From Cladochytrium replicatum (Eukaryota; Chytridiomycota; Chytridiomycetes; Cladochytriales; Cladochytriaceae), in the NCBI GenBank assembly GCA_025526935.1, contig JAHLKD010000119.1, positions 90,679-154,678 on the forward strand: a stretch of 64,000 nucleotides of DNA, read 5' to 3'. The translations under genes were made by a program, and so were the position numbers. This document shows positions 10,166 through 21,902 of this stretch, in pieces. Position 1 is the first letter of the stretch. Every line of letters starts with the position of its first letter. Below the pieces are notes generated by a model, which saw only the letters and a list, made by a program, of their open reading frames with translations, searched no databases and was not told the origin of the DNA.

Positions 10166-13100
10166 ATGGGATCTGCAAAGCGAAGCAAAAAGAGGGCACT
10201 CTCGCCAGACGGGGGAGACGGGTCGCTGAACGGTGATTTGGATTGGAAAACTGACCAGAATGGATCAGATTCACGAAAACGCTCAAGGACACACCAACTG
10301 CAATCAACCGAAATCACAAACGGTGCAGAAGCATCCAAAGCCAGCTTGAAAGAAGCTGAAGCTGCACTGGACGATGATCATAGCGAATCTTCAGATGATT
10401 TTGTTCAGGAATACGCTGGGTATGTCGCCATTGGATCAGGTTGCAATTGTTTGCTCACCGTTACATGCAACAGTTTTCATCCATCAACTCGCTTGTGGAC
10501 TCCTGATCGTGTAAATCCAGAGTATGAGGTTCTCGATCAATAATTTTCTCCCTGCATCACTAAATCTTGTGTTTTTCTCAGTGCGATCACTCCTGAAGCA
10601 TTCTTTGACAAGTACATCTGCACTCGCACACCATGTATCCTCACTCACATCCCCACCGAAGACCCGCACTGGTCACGCATTCGTCGGTGGGTCACACCAC
10701 CAGACTTCCCCACAACTTCTCGCACTTCTCGATTTGGTTACATCAAACTTGCCGCCGGAGATGAAATCGTTCAGGTAGAAACAAGATGTAAGCCATCATC
10801 CGACGGAAAAGTCAACGCGGAGTTTGGAGGTGGTGGGAAGAGACTCAGGATGCCGTTTGGAGAGTTCTTAGAACGATTGGAACGAGGTGAGAGAGGCAAA
10901 GAAACGAACCGGTGTCGGGCGTATCAATGGAAAGAAAACTCGGTTTGAAACAGAAGGGAGTGACGATGACGTGGCAATGGACGAAAGAATAGAGATGGTC
11001 ATGTCGGGTCTGGGAGTTGACATGGAGGACAGCGAAACCGACAGCGATTTCGAAGCCGGGAATGTTTCCACTCGAACCGACATGGACACATTACTCGACC
11101 ATACCCGAACGATCACAGAGTATCTCCAACCACCGCTCTCCCAACTCTCCACCGATTTTCCAAAGCACCCAAAACTGTTCGGACACCTGATCCCACAGCA
11201 GGTCAACCTATGGATGGGTTGCGGTCCGCCCGAGGGCGAAGGGACGTCCTCGGGTCTTCATCATGATTTTGCAGACAATCTCTACGTCCTTCTTCGGGGT
11301 CGAAAGCGGTTCACATTATTTTCGCCTCGGGATGCCGCAAGGATGGAGATGCATGGAAAGATCGCTAAGGTACATCCGAACGGATTGATTGCGTATGAGA
11401 ACGAAGTTGCAGAGGATAATGAAGGCATGGTTGATGAAAGTGAGGACGAGGACGGGGAAGACGTGGAATACGAAGCACGAGCTAGATCCGCAAAGATCCC
11501 GCGTGCAGATGGCGCGTTCCCGCACGACGTTGCAAAATGGAAGCTCAAGGAACTCGAGAAGCGGAAGAAGGAGCTCGAGATGCTTAGCGACCTTGTGAGT
11601 GAAGGGACCAAAGTTCGCATGGATGAGGCTGCAGATCTTGCCGAGATGAAGGGGAAGAAAGCGCAGAAGAAGGCTAACGAGGCGAAGAATGCATTGGAGG
11701 CGATGTTGAAGGAGGGGCAGGCATTGAAACTCGCAGTTAAAAAGTTGGAAATGGAGATTGAAAGTGCTCTCGAGGAAGAGCTGGATTTACGGTTGATCAT
11801 CGGCGCTGACGAGAGTGACAGTGAGGAGAATGAAGATGAAGACGACTTACAGGAAGACGAGTCGGATGAGGAGCCCGGAGATGAAAATGATGGGAGCGGG
11901 GATGACGGCGATGAAGATGAAAATGGAGAAATCGAAGCTATGGATGTAGATAATGAAGCCGAAGACACTGATGACCTTGAAGGGGATAATATTCCAGGTT
12001 TTTCCAGGGTTTATAAAGGCAAAGAGCCCTACACACAGGAAAGCAATCAAAGGAAGCAAAACGGGGAGAATGGACAACTCAATTACAGTGGCACCAATTC
12101 ATCTGAGGAGAAGGCATATCCCCGAAGTTTCAGCCGTGTCGACGTTGCCACACTTCGGAAATACGTTGAGAGCGGTGAAGTTGTCGAGGGCAGGCTGCAA
12201 GGGACAACACCTGCTGTCGTGGACCTGAAAGAGGGCGAGATGCTGTATCTTCCTACAGGTGAGATCCTTCCGAACACTGAAAGGGTTAGGACTCAAAGGT
12301 TCATCTTGAGGATGGTTCCATGAAGTCACTTCCTTCGGAATCTCAAACATGAGAGAAAATGATCCAAGCGAGCGGATCCATGTTGCATTTAATTACTGGA
12401 TGCACCCACCGACTGAATCCTCATTCAACGCACCTTACGCAGATGCGTATTGTAAGATACGCTGCGCATTTCTTCTTTCCTAATTCTCACCGAATTGTGC
12501 GTTAAAGGGGCAAGGAACTGGGAAAATATAGAGAAAGCTATGGCTGCCCAAGTCACCTTCGCTGACGACGACGAAGACCCAGCAACAGCGGAACCTTCAG
12601 ATACAGAGATAGACTCCGACGATGAAGACTTTGTCGACGCACTAACTAGAAGGATGAAGCCCAGACCGTGGAGAAAACGTAGTGACATGACGGACGAAGA
12701 GAAGGTGAATGTTCACAAGAAGTGGCTCGCCAGCTTCGGTTTCAGTATGGGTTCCGTGAATGGTGACGACCGTGTATGGTGGGAGCGACTCGGGGCCGTG
12801 GAGCGATGTGCGTTGGTTTTAGGAGTCGACGAAGCAAGCGCAGAGGAGCGGATGAGAGCATCGCTTTCTTGGAAGTTGGAAGAGGAAGATGAGCAAGGTA
12901 ACGATGACTTGGAGGATGTGGATGAGGAGTTGATAGAGGGGAGCTTTATGGATGGAGATGAAGACGGAGTGGATGTGGAAGAGGCGTTTGGGATGGGGAT
13001 GGAGATGGATGTGTTTGATGATGAATCGGACGAAGGACAAATGGTTGACACTGACGATGGGGGCGATGACGGCGAAGAGGAGGGCGATCTGGAGGGAAAG

Positions 13101-14151
13101 ATTTTGAAGCAGGTTAAGCAAAAGGTTTTGGAGTCTACTTCAGAAAACTCAGAAGAAGAAGACGATGAGGACAGCAACAGTGAGGAGGGCGGAGCGGACT
13201 TTGGTGAATTCATGAACCAGCTTGGCGTGAAAGGCTTTATGGATAAGCTGATGAAGAATATACAGGGCCAGTTGATTAGTAACGGTGGGCTGGTTCAATC
13301 GTCAAAAGATATGGAAGACGACGAGCGGCAGCGAATTCTGAACGAGTACTTTGCGAGTTATGGCTCAGGCGACGAAGAGGAAGAGGAGGAAGACGACTTT
13401 GACGATGATGGTGATGACGACGACGGTGATGCTGGCGGGCTGTTCCTGTTTCAACCAAGGACAAATGTCAGGCGAGAATGATACGGATGAGGATGAGAAC
13501 GACGGCGACGAAGTAGAGGACGTCGATGATGTACCGGATTCCGATGGTTCCGACGAGTCTGGTGATGACGAATCGGACGACGACGACGATGACGACGACG
13601 ATGAAGTGGATGAAGGCGATGATCGTAACTCGGACGGATTGACACCCGCTGAGGAAGCCGAAATGCTCATGAGTGCGGTGGACGATCTGGACGATGACGA
13701 CCTTGTCGAGTTTGGAAGAATGATGGCACGGCGCGCTCGAGAGCAGCTAAAGAAGCGAAGGAAGCGTACCGTCGACGATTGCGATTCCGATCTTGACGAC
13801 GACGACGAAAATGGCGAAGATGGAGCGGAGATCGTTTCAGAGTTTAGGGATTTTGCGGCGACGCGGGCAGGGAAGAAGCGACTCCAGGAAGGGGAAGAGC
13901 CAGATAATAACGAGGAGCCTGATGAGGAGGCTGAGGGGGAGGCCGACATTGAGTTGGAGGACGAATCTGGAGATAGGAGCGACGATGGTGAGCAGGTGGA
14001 TCTGGACGAGTCAGACCGGAGGATGCGACGAGCGGTCCGGATACTGCACGCAATTTCACGCAAGAGGAAGCATTTGCAAGTGTGGAGAGAATGGATGGCT
14101 GCAGATGGCCGTGGGAAGTGGACGGTGACCACCAAAAGGGTCAAAACGTGA
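10166..14151 (+). CDS. large JmjC-domain (2-oxoglutarate/Fe(II)) oxygenase with acidic tail
   Basis: Six exons: 10166-10419, 10582-10886, 10954-12258, 12311-12451, 12508-13410 and 13472-14151 (the fifth donor could instead lie at 13426). All phases join; the product is about 1195 aa. Exon 2 holds AFFDKYICTRTPCILTHIP. Exon 3 holds NLWMGCGPPEGEGTSSGLHH with the HxD iron motif (HHD, residue about 287), then YVLLRGRKRFTLFSP. MLYLPTG splices to WFHEVTSFG and IHVAFNYW, giving the distal His near 645. PYADAY splices to WARNWENI, the usual end of the fold. Between HxD and distal His sits an insertion of about 330 residues, coiled-coil then very acidic. The last ~500 residues are Asp/Glu-rich. A nuclear hydroxylase or demethylase role is inferred from family only. 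The ATG at 10166 is the first in frame. Confidence 0.82.
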
Positions 14152-14342
14152 GAACGGAATTCGAACTCCTGGCGGTTAATATCAGTTTTTTTTAGGCAAT
14201 TCTAAATATGGTGCGCATGCCCAGCTCTTATGACCAAAGCATGGGCGCGCTCAGCTCGATTTCCCAATTGAGTGCAATCTTTTGCAAAAACTATTTCTTT
14301 TGAGCTCAACTTCGATCTTCCGAAATTGTATTCGCCTGGCTG

Positions 14343-15290
14343 AATAAATGGGAGTCCTCTAGAAGGGATGGATACCCGAGAGCCAAGCTTTACCTCGATA
14401 CCTTCTTTGCAAATCGCTCCAGAATCATGTCTGAAAGATCAGGGTGGACTGACGGCACCATTAGCGTGCCGCAAGATTAATCACACAACGGACAAACCTA
14501 TATTTGTTCATGAGGTAGGGCCACGAATGGATGACCGTGACCGATTTGCACGGGTAGAGCTGCTTGATATCGAATGCAACCTGGACTCCCACAGCCCCGC
14601 CTCCAAACAACACGACCTTCGTCACGTTCTTCACCTTCTCCACGCTCTCCTGGAGCACCTTGATCTTCTCAGTGCCGGGGATTGACCACTGTGTTTGGAG
14701 CTTAATGCGTGAAAGGAAGCTTATCCGTCGCGTCCGCTACCTCGTCGAGGGCTACGGCGCGATCTAGGAGCACGTAACCGGCCGGTGATCTCGGATGATG
14801 ATGTTCGAACGGAATGATGATGTTCGAACGGATCGATGCTGAGCCCTTTCGCTCGGAAGATCCAGGTGGGTTTTGTGAGGATAGGCGTAAGGCACGAAAG
14901 TCTTCGCCGTGGCGAGATAGATCGGCGAAACGGGGGACGCTGAAGAGAAGGTTTATATGGCTATTGGCCTCAACAATCACTGAGTAAAAGTAGAGGAGCA
15001 AAGTTTAGAAACGTGAAACTAGTAGTCATTTGAGGGGTGCTGGGAAAAGTACCAACTCGTTGGGACACCGGTAAGTTTGCGGAGCTCTTTGGCCATGTCC
15101 ATCGTAGCGTGGCCACCACCAGTCGTGACAATGTTTGCACTTCGAGTGGCCATTGATCTTGAAATGGACGAAAGGACAATCATGGTCTATTCATTTCCGC
15201 CAATCAACGATGGAGCTGTGCAAGTGCAAACGGAACAAACCAGGAGTATGCTGCGCAAGCGGAAGCGGAAGAGCTGTAGTATGGTGGCAC
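14343..15290 (-). pseudogene. decayed partial duplicate of the AIFM2-like gene
   Basis: DNA here parallels 16010-17000 almost step for step: the GGATGGATACCCGAGAGCCA stretch, the HPD region, KVVLFGGGAVGVQVAFDIKQ and FADLSRHGEDF all have counterparts in the intact gene. The copy lacks the last exon, has an in-frame stop and frameshifts (for example before LAAR and in the segment near 14750), and a short duplication of ATGATGTTCGAACGGA at about 14800-14836. It extends past the start codon region into shared 5' flank (to about 15290). It is a tandem, same-orientation duplication whose upstream partner remained intact. Confidence 0.85.
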
Positions 15291-15389
15291 GGAAACAGCC
15301 AATGAGTCAAGCGTAGAGTAAACACATTTTTAATCTCAAGCTGTAGTACAGAGTACTGGAACTCACCACCTGAACACAACCACTCCACA

Positions 15390-16839
15390 TCACAAGTTGA
15401 AATCCATTGGGTCTGTCCGCGCACCCAAACGGTCCCAGATCTTCTCCACTTTCCCATCCAACGACCCATCCGCGTCCACCTTACACCACGGCTTATCCCC
15501 TTCCTTCCCCGGATTCCCAAACTTTACAGATTCCGTCAGCCCAAGGGACAGATGAATCCCCGCCATCCCAGGCGTGAAAATCTGCACGTCTTCCGAACTG
15601 ACCGTTCCCGTTCCACCGGCGGCCTCGTTTGCAATGGATTTCACAACGTTGGCGCAGATCACGGGGACCTGGCCCATTGCGGCCCGGACGGTCTTGAATG
15701 CTCCGCTGTCGGCGACGTCACCGACGGCGTAGATCCGTTCGAGAAGGAGCCCCGTTGGGTCCGAGGTGGAGGGTCCTGGGAACACCTGCATTGAGGGCCG
15801 CACGCGGATGAAACCGGACTCCGTGACGGATGGTGGGGAGAGATCGCCGATGAGGGATGACCGTGGAGTCTGGCCAGTGCAGAGCATCTGAAAAGCAAAA
15901 GGGAGCGTTTTTAGAGACTGCCGAGTTGCGAAATATGAGGAACTCACCACCAAATCAGCTTCTACCGAGTCTCCGTTCGGCAGCTCGACTTTGAAGTATT
16001 CGCCCGGCCGAATTAATGGGAATCCGCCAGAAGGGATGGATACCCGAGAGCCAAGCTTTACCTCGATACCTTCTTTTTCGAATCGCTCCAGAATCAAATC
16101 TGAAAGATCAGGGTGGACTGACGGCACCATTAGCATGCCGCAAGATTAACCACACAACGGACAAACTTACATTTGTTCATGAGATGGGGCCTCGAATGGA
16201 TGACCGTGACCGACTTGGACGGGTAGAGCTGCTTGATATCGAATGCAACCTGGACTCCCACCGCCCCGCCTCCAACCAACACGATCTTGTTCGCATTCTT
16301 CACCTTCTCCTGGCTCTCCTGGAGCACCTTGATCCCATCCTTCTTCTCCGTGCCGGGCATCGACCACGGCTTTTGGAGCTTTGTCCCCGTAGCCACCACC
16401 AAATGCGTGAAGGGGAGTTTATCCGTCGCGTCGACTCCATCTTCGAGGGCCACGGCGCGATCGAGGAGAACGTAACCGGCCGGTGATCCCGGACGATGAT
16501 GTTCGAACGGATGGACGCTGAGCGCTTTCGCTTGGACGACTTTGCCGGATCCGGGTGGGTGCTGGGAAAACAGGTTGGTGTAGGGCACGAAAGTCTTTTC
16601 TTCGCCGTGGCCAGATAGAACGGCGAAACGGGGGAAGCTGAAGAGATGGTTGAAATGGCTGTTGGCCTCGACGATAACTTTATCAAAGATAATTGTTTAA
16701 AGACATAATCAGGATTGGGTTTGATTGAAAACGCACCAACGCGATGGGAGGAGGGCAGATTCGCGGCGAGTTCTTTAGCCATGTTCATTCCAACATAACT
16801 TCCACCGATCGTTACGACATTTGCGGTGCGAGCTGCCAT
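15390..16839 (-). CDS. AIFM2/FSP1-like FAD-dependent NAD(P)H oxidoreductase
   Basis: Four exons: 16839-16737, 16677-16171, 16117-15948 and 15887-15390, joining to 425 aa. The N-terminal FAD-binding motif is VVTIGGSYVGMNMAKELA (a GGSYVG form of GxGxxG). The NAD(P)H motif is KIVLVGGGAVGVQVAFDIKQ near residue 150. The C-terminal FAD contact IYAVGDVADSG lies near 310, and MLCTGQTPRSS precedes it. These are the hallmarks of the AIFM2/AMID group of membrane-associated quinone reductases; related fungal proteins are often annotated AIF-like. There is no obvious mitochondrial presequence. Intron 2 carries a CTAATG branch-like element. A decayed partial copy lies immediately downstream (14343-15290). 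Confidence 0.85.
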
Positions 16840-17083
16840 TGATAAGCTGTGCGTCTTGTTCAAGAATGTCGGGGTTGTGGACGCTAAGGATGCTCGCTTT
16901 ATCATATCATTACCCGGGACTTTCTGCCAATGAACGATCGAGCGTGTCCCATTACAATTTGGAACAAACTCCGGGATCGGAAGCGGAAAAGTCGCTGATT
17001 AATGGGGCTACTGGCACGGATGTGGACTGGAAAACTTTCGAGGGTTCAACAACCAAATTTTTGAGTCTATGTTTCTGCTATTC

Positions 17084-19211
17084 TTAGAACCCGATCGTTG
17101 GGAATGCGCTCGAGAACTCAACAACTTCCTTCCTCAGCTTTCCAAGCTGCTCGCCAAATCCGACCGACTTTGCGTCCTCCCCAACCAACTCTTTGAAGTC
17201 CTTCATCTTCTTGGCTGCGAAACGAAAATATGTGAGAATAAATGCGCAGCCTTCATTGTCTTGAACGTACCTCCAGTGGACCTTTGGATGTCGATGGTGA
17301 GCTGAATGCCGCGGCCGATGAACTCTGAGATCTGGACAAAGTCCGCTTCTTTGAGCCCACGCGTCGTCATTGCAGGCGAACCTTTGCATAAAAAAGTTCA
17401 TATCGAAGCCCTCTAACAATTGTCTATCACTCTTTACCCATACGAAGCCCACCCGGGATCATAGCAGACTTATCTCCCGGAACCGTGTTCTTGTTTGCTG
17501 CAATGTTGGCAAGCTCAAGCACACGCTCCACTCGCGCTCCGTCAATGCTCTGTTCCATTCATCATCACATGAGCTCATCACAGTCCATTTCCAGCGTCCA
17601 ACTTGTGCCTACCTTGTTCCTCAAGTCGAGCAAGAGCAAATGCGTGTCTGTACCTCCGGAAACCATCCCGTAGCTCAACTTTTGGAATGTCTCCTCCATC
17701 GCTTTCGCGTTCTTAAGCACCTGGGTCTGGTATGCCGCGAATGTAGGCAACTTTGCTTGGTGGAGCGCGACGGAGAGGGCGGTGATGGTGTGGTTGTGGG
17801 GTCCGCCTTGGTGGCCGGGGAACACGGAGAAGTTGATCGGGTTCTCAAGGTCGTATTCGATCGCTGAAAAGTATTTATCAGAATATGAGCTCTAGTACAG
17901 GTGGGCTACGTACGTTTGCCCTTCTTGTCGTGGCTGCGGACACCCTTGCGGAAGAAGATCATTGCTCCACGAGGACCGCGGAGAGATTTGTGGGTCGTGG
18001 TCGTTACAATGTCGGCGTATTCGAAGGGTGACGGGAGAACCTTTGCGGCGATGAGTCCTTTGATGCGCACATTCAGCGTGAACGAAATTCATCAATTTGT
18101 TACTAAAAGTGCATACCACTGATGTGTGCAATGTCTGCCAACAAGTAAGCGCCAACGCTGTCCGCAATCTGTTTTAAAGAGGTGTCAAAGTGAGTGCTGT
18201 GATGAAAAATTCGTTATGTAATTTAACCTTCTTCATCGTTGCGTAGTCCCAGTTCCTTGGGTACGCACTCGCACCGGCAACGATCAACTTTGGTCGGTAA
18301 GCCGTTACAAGTGTCTGCAACTTTTGGAAGTCCACGATCCCGGTCTCCTCATTCACACGGTACGGCATCGTCTCAAAGTAAGTCGACACTGCAGAGATCT
18401 TCTTCGTGTCTGTCTGGTACCCGTGAGACAAATGGCCACCGTGGGGAAGATCCAGTCCCATCAAACGCTCGTGCGGTTTCAGAAGGGCGCTGTAGACGTA
18501 GAGGTTCGCAGGTGCGCCAGAAAGAGCCTGCACGTTCACGCCCCACTTCTCGGGATCAAGACCGTACAGCTCTAACGCACGCTTTTGGCACAACGTTTCG
18601 GACTGGTCGATGAACTCGTTCCCACCGTAGTATCTGATTCACCGAGCTCAGCAAATAAATATGTTGATCACCAAATAAAGAACCTCGCGCCGGGGTAACC
18701 CTCGGAATACTTGTTCTGCATCACCGAGCCCAGGGCGTCCATGACTGCGCGAGAAGTAAAGTTCTGGGGTATGACGTCAAGTCAATATTTGACATGCACG
18801 TTGGATAGTGGTTGCGGACACACCTCAGATGGAATCAAGACGATGCTCTCTTTCTGGCGAATCTTTTCTGACTCGATGATCTTGTAGACTTCGGGGTCAA
18901 CATCCTTCAAGGACTTGTTCAAGTCCTTTGTGGAACAACAGACAAACACAACGTAAGGTATAGAATAGAGCCCACTTTGTGGTAGCGTACCTTTGGGTCC
19001 TCGACAGCGGCAGTTGCGAACGAGCGAGTGGCTCCTAACTATTGAACGAGATCGTGACATTGAGGGTCACACACGTGAAAGTTCGCTCGCTTATGGTTGT
19101 GCATCACACCTTTGCAGCATTTCTGCCAGCCCCGGCTGCGATTCCGATCCTAGTCGCGAGCTGCACGCGACCCGACAGCTTCCACGCCGCCCTCCGAGAG
19201 TGAGAGAACAT
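17084..19211 (-). CDS. serine hydroxymethyltransferase, mitochondrial form
   Basis: Eleven exons: 19211-19110, 19038-18991, 18925-18824, 18763-18684, 18633-18228, 18168-18117, 18057-17914, 17863-17613, 17549-17438, 17381-17271 and 17214-17084. They sum to 513 codons (512 aa). The enzyme interconverts serine and glycine with tetrahydrofolate. The PLP-lysine motif is [14 protein letters not shown]; other family blocks are [54 protein letters not shown] and [16 protein letters not shown]. Exons 1 and 2 encode an Arg/Ala/Ser-rich presequence without acidic residues ([15 protein letters not shown]), typical of import into mitochondria. The true start is therefore about 50 residues upstream of the catalytic region. 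The gene is transcribed divergently from the membrane-protein gene at 19281. Confidence 0.93.
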
Positions 19212-19280
19212 TTCCGTTAGACCGTAAGCCACACACCTGCAATTCAATTCGATCCAATAATTCAATAATTCACTTCAAAG
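19212..19280. promoter_or_regulatory. 69-bp bidirectional intergenic promoter region
   Basis: Only 69 bp separate the start codons of the mitochondrial SHMT (minus) and the membrane-protein gene (plus). The core promoters and both 5' UTRs must overlap or extend into neighbouring exons. No TATA box was seen; AATTCAATTCG and two AATAATTCA copies lie near the plus-strand start. Confidence 0.5.
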
Positions 19281-19925
19281 ATGGCCAACAGCAGCACGAA
19301 GAAACGGGGGAACACCCATAACGCTGGGACTAAATACACCGAAATGAGGGGGAGGCCGTTGCTGGACATGCCGGAAGATGAGCAGTGGCGGATCATCAAC
19401 GAGACAAACGTTATGCACAAACTCAAGCAATCTGAAAAAAAGAAGAAGCGTGACACTCCGGTCGACGAAGAGGAAATCATGCCTCTATGGGCAGACTCGC
19501 TCCTCCTCGCCATGCCCCTCGCAATCATGCACGCCGTGTTCGAGTACATCATCCACATCCAGTTCGATTTCAAGAATGACTACACCATCTCCAGAGCCGC
19601 ACGACGGTCACTCCCCGTATTCTTTATACTGTTCGCATTTGGCTACGGCGCTGCGAAAGTCAAGAAACTGTTGACCGCTCAAGTTGTGTACGGGATCGCG
19701 GCGTTCGTTATCGGAATCGCGCTGGTGAGGGAGAGCTTGGGTGGAGATCAGACTTTTGGTGCGATGCTGAGGACACCGGGGCTCGCGGTGCTGTGGATCT
19801 GGTTCGTGGTGCAGATGAGGCTGGAGGTTGCGGTCGTGAGTCTGCTTGGAGTCGCGATTTATCATTACAGGAACACTCTGGCGGAGTGGGTTGGACTGGG
19901 TGCAGGGATGAAGAGCTTCAAGTAG
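19281..19925 (+). CDS. fungal membrane protein, four hydrophobic segments, function unknown
   Basis: Single exon, 214 aa. The first ~70 residues are polar and Lys/Glu-rich (KQSEKKKKRDTPVDEEE). Then come hydrophobic segments at about residues 73-92, 112-127, 131-151 and 165-192, with a short C-terminal tail ending GAGMKSFK. The layout (charged cytosolic N-terminus plus four helices, with RGRPLLDMPEDEQW early on) resembles a conserved but uncharacterised fungal membrane family; I recall a DUF7719-type entry but cannot verify it. The start is the first ATG, 69 bp from the SHMT start on the other strand. Confidence 0.75.
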   Translation: MANSSTKKRGNTHNAGTKYTEMRGRPLLDMPEDEQWRIINETNVMHKLKQSEKKKKRDTPVDEEEIMPLWADSLLLAMPLAIMHAVFEYIIHIQFDFKNDYTISRAARRSLPVFFILFAFGYGAAKVKKLLTAQVVYGIAAFVIGIALVRESLGGDQTFGAMLRTPGLAVLWIWFVVQMRLEVAVVSLLGVAIYHYRNTLAEWVGLGAGMKSFK

Positions 19926-20249
19926 TGGAGTTGACAGTGGGATTGGTGAATGGACAATGGCGAGATGTATTGTAGTAAGTTTCGATTAATTTACGTCAGC
20001 GATAAGCTGTCTTTGCACGCAGTCAACTTTGCTTCCTTCCGATGACCTCATTCTCCTCTCCTCTTCCAATCAGACACGCTCCTGCCATAAAAGGCAGTTT
20101 CAGGTTTGCCTGTTTCGGAGATTATCGTTCTGATCGACGCACAACTGTGGGGACGGTCCGGACACGCCATTATTCACAATGCATTTCTAATATAAGAAAA
20201 CACACAGCCAAAACTCGTCTCTTCTCTTCGTTTTTTTTTTTGGCCCAAA
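19926..20249. other. intergenic, promoter of the elongase
   Basis: Contains a CCAAT element on the plus strand (CTTCCAATCAG, about 20063-20073) and pyrimidine-rich runs including T11 just before the elongase ATG. Otherwise nothing was recognised. Confidence 0.45.
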
Positions 20250-21412
20250 ATGCTTTACGCAAACAATCTCATAGACGCCGCTCTCGCTGCAGCAACTCTC
20301 CCATCTCCAAATGCCTTCACGTTCGAATCAGCCCCGCTCTCAACAGTCACAGAAGCCGCTCTCGGCGTCGTCATCTACCTCTCCGTCCTTGCCCTCGGAA
20401 CCTGGATCATGTGGGTCCTCGACGCAAAACCACTGCAGCTGAAACCGCTGTTCTTTGTGCACAACACGCTGCTGTCGCTTGGATCCGGGTTCTTGCTGCT
20501 AGCGTTCGCGGAGATCTTGTGGGCGAGGGCGGGGAGAGGGTTTGTGTGGAACGTGTGTGCGAAGGAGGTCAGTGGGGATATGACAAGGTGATGGGGGAGG
20601 GAAGGTCTGATTTTTGAAGCTTTTTAGGCGTACACGTCACGGCTGGAGTTTTTGTACTACATCAATTATCTCTTCAAGTACGCAACCACAACGGCACGAG
20701 CTGCTAAAACCACTTATTTCTAATTTCTATTCAAAGATACTATGAGCTATTGGATACAGTGTTCCTTGTGTTGAAGAGGAAGCAGCTGGAATTTCTCCAT
20801 GTGTACCACCATGCCTTGACGATGGTCCTGTGCTTCGTCGAGCTCCGGGGGAAAGCACCCGTTCAATGGGTCGTGATTGTTCTCAATCTTGCTGTCCACT
20901 GTACGTTCTGACGACTTCAACCCTCACATCCGATGTGGCAAAACTAATCACAGCCTTTTTTCCATAGTCATCATGTACTACGTGAGTGTTCTCTTCTGAT
21001 CAACCATCGTTTTTCATAAGCTCATCGCTCTCAAAAGTACTATGCCCGCAGTGTGGTCGTCTCCAAACCCCCATGGTGGAAGAAGCATCTCACCAGGTAA
21101 ACCCTTAACCTGCATCTAGTATATCCTCTCGCTAAAACTTTCGTTTGTCTTTTTAGCATGCAGATAACGCAGTTTGTGATCGACCTGGTCGTGATCTACG
21201 TCGTCTCGTATAGCTACTACCTCCACACCTACCACCCCACAACCCTCGCACACACCATGCCGAACCTCGGACCCTGCACGGGAACCGACGAGGCCGCGCT
21301 TGTTGGCGTGTTCATCCTCACGAGCTACCTGGGCCTGTTTATCCAGTTCTTCATCAAGACTTACTCGGCAAAGCGGTCGTCAAAGGAGAAGGGAAAGAAC
21401 AAGGCGGAGTAA
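20250..21412 (+). CDS. ELO-family very-long-chain fatty acid elongase (3-ketoacyl-CoA synthase)
   Basis: Six exons: 20250-20567, 20628-20677, 20737-20900, 20968-20981 (only 14 nt), 21038-21096 and 21157-21412; 286 aa. ELO enzymes condense malonyl-CoA with acyl-CoA in the ER membrane. Diagnostic blocks are YYINYLFKYYELLDTVF, VLKRKQLEFLHVYHHALT (the HxxHH active-site box) and MQITQFVIDLV. There are about six to seven hydrophobic helices, and the C-terminus is lysine-rich (SAKRSSKEKGKNKAE), a dilysine-like ER-retention pattern. Exon 4 encodes just FIMYY and is needed for phase, which supports the model. Substrate chain length cannot be read from the sequence. Confidence 0.9.
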
Positions 21413-21902
21413 GAGGACCACAGGTGCTGTTTTCGCGTTTTCCATTTTTGTGTTCGCGGGCAAAATGCCGGTTGCGCTGATGGGTTTTATTCTTAAAGTT
21501 TTACTGGTTTGCATTCTTTTCTTTTTTTTTGAACGAAAAGCACAATCTCTTGGGTCTTCCAAAATAGGATAATTCTCTTATGACCTTTCCTGTTTGTGCC
21601 CCCTGGCAATTTTGGTTGGCCACCTCCTATTCCTTGTTAACGTTGATCATCATCCTCCATCCCGATATCACGAAATCAGACCGTTCACGTCACGTCACGC
21701 TCACACATCCAACTCATGGATCCGTCGGTTCATCAATCGAGCACTTCACACCATCAAAAGGATCGCAAATAGTGCATTGTAAGAATAAAAACGCTGACCA
21801 TATCACATTCGCTTCCATAGGCATCCAGTACTTCTTCCCCGTCCGGCCAGTTCTTCCCTCATAATAACGACAGGCATTTGTTCCCTGGAGTACTAAGAGT
21901 TT
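21413..21902. other. intergenic between convergent elongase and CFAP410-like locus
   Basis: 3' flanks of two convergent transcripts. No supported gene, RNA or repeat was seen. Confidence 0.45.

Noticed and set aside
11282-11968. 228-codon Ser-rich minus-strand frame
   Set aside because: Antisense of GA-rich acidic codons in the JmjC gene; poly-Ser is the expected shadow.
12713-14144. long Ser/Pro-rich minus-strand frames
   Set aside because: Same reason: antisense of the Asp/Glu tail of the JmjC protein.
12495-14151. two separate acidic proteins downstream of the JmjC gene
   Set aside because: Splicing at 12452-12507 and about 13411-13471 joins them in frame to the JmjC exons, and the join restores the conserved PYADAYW end of the fold.
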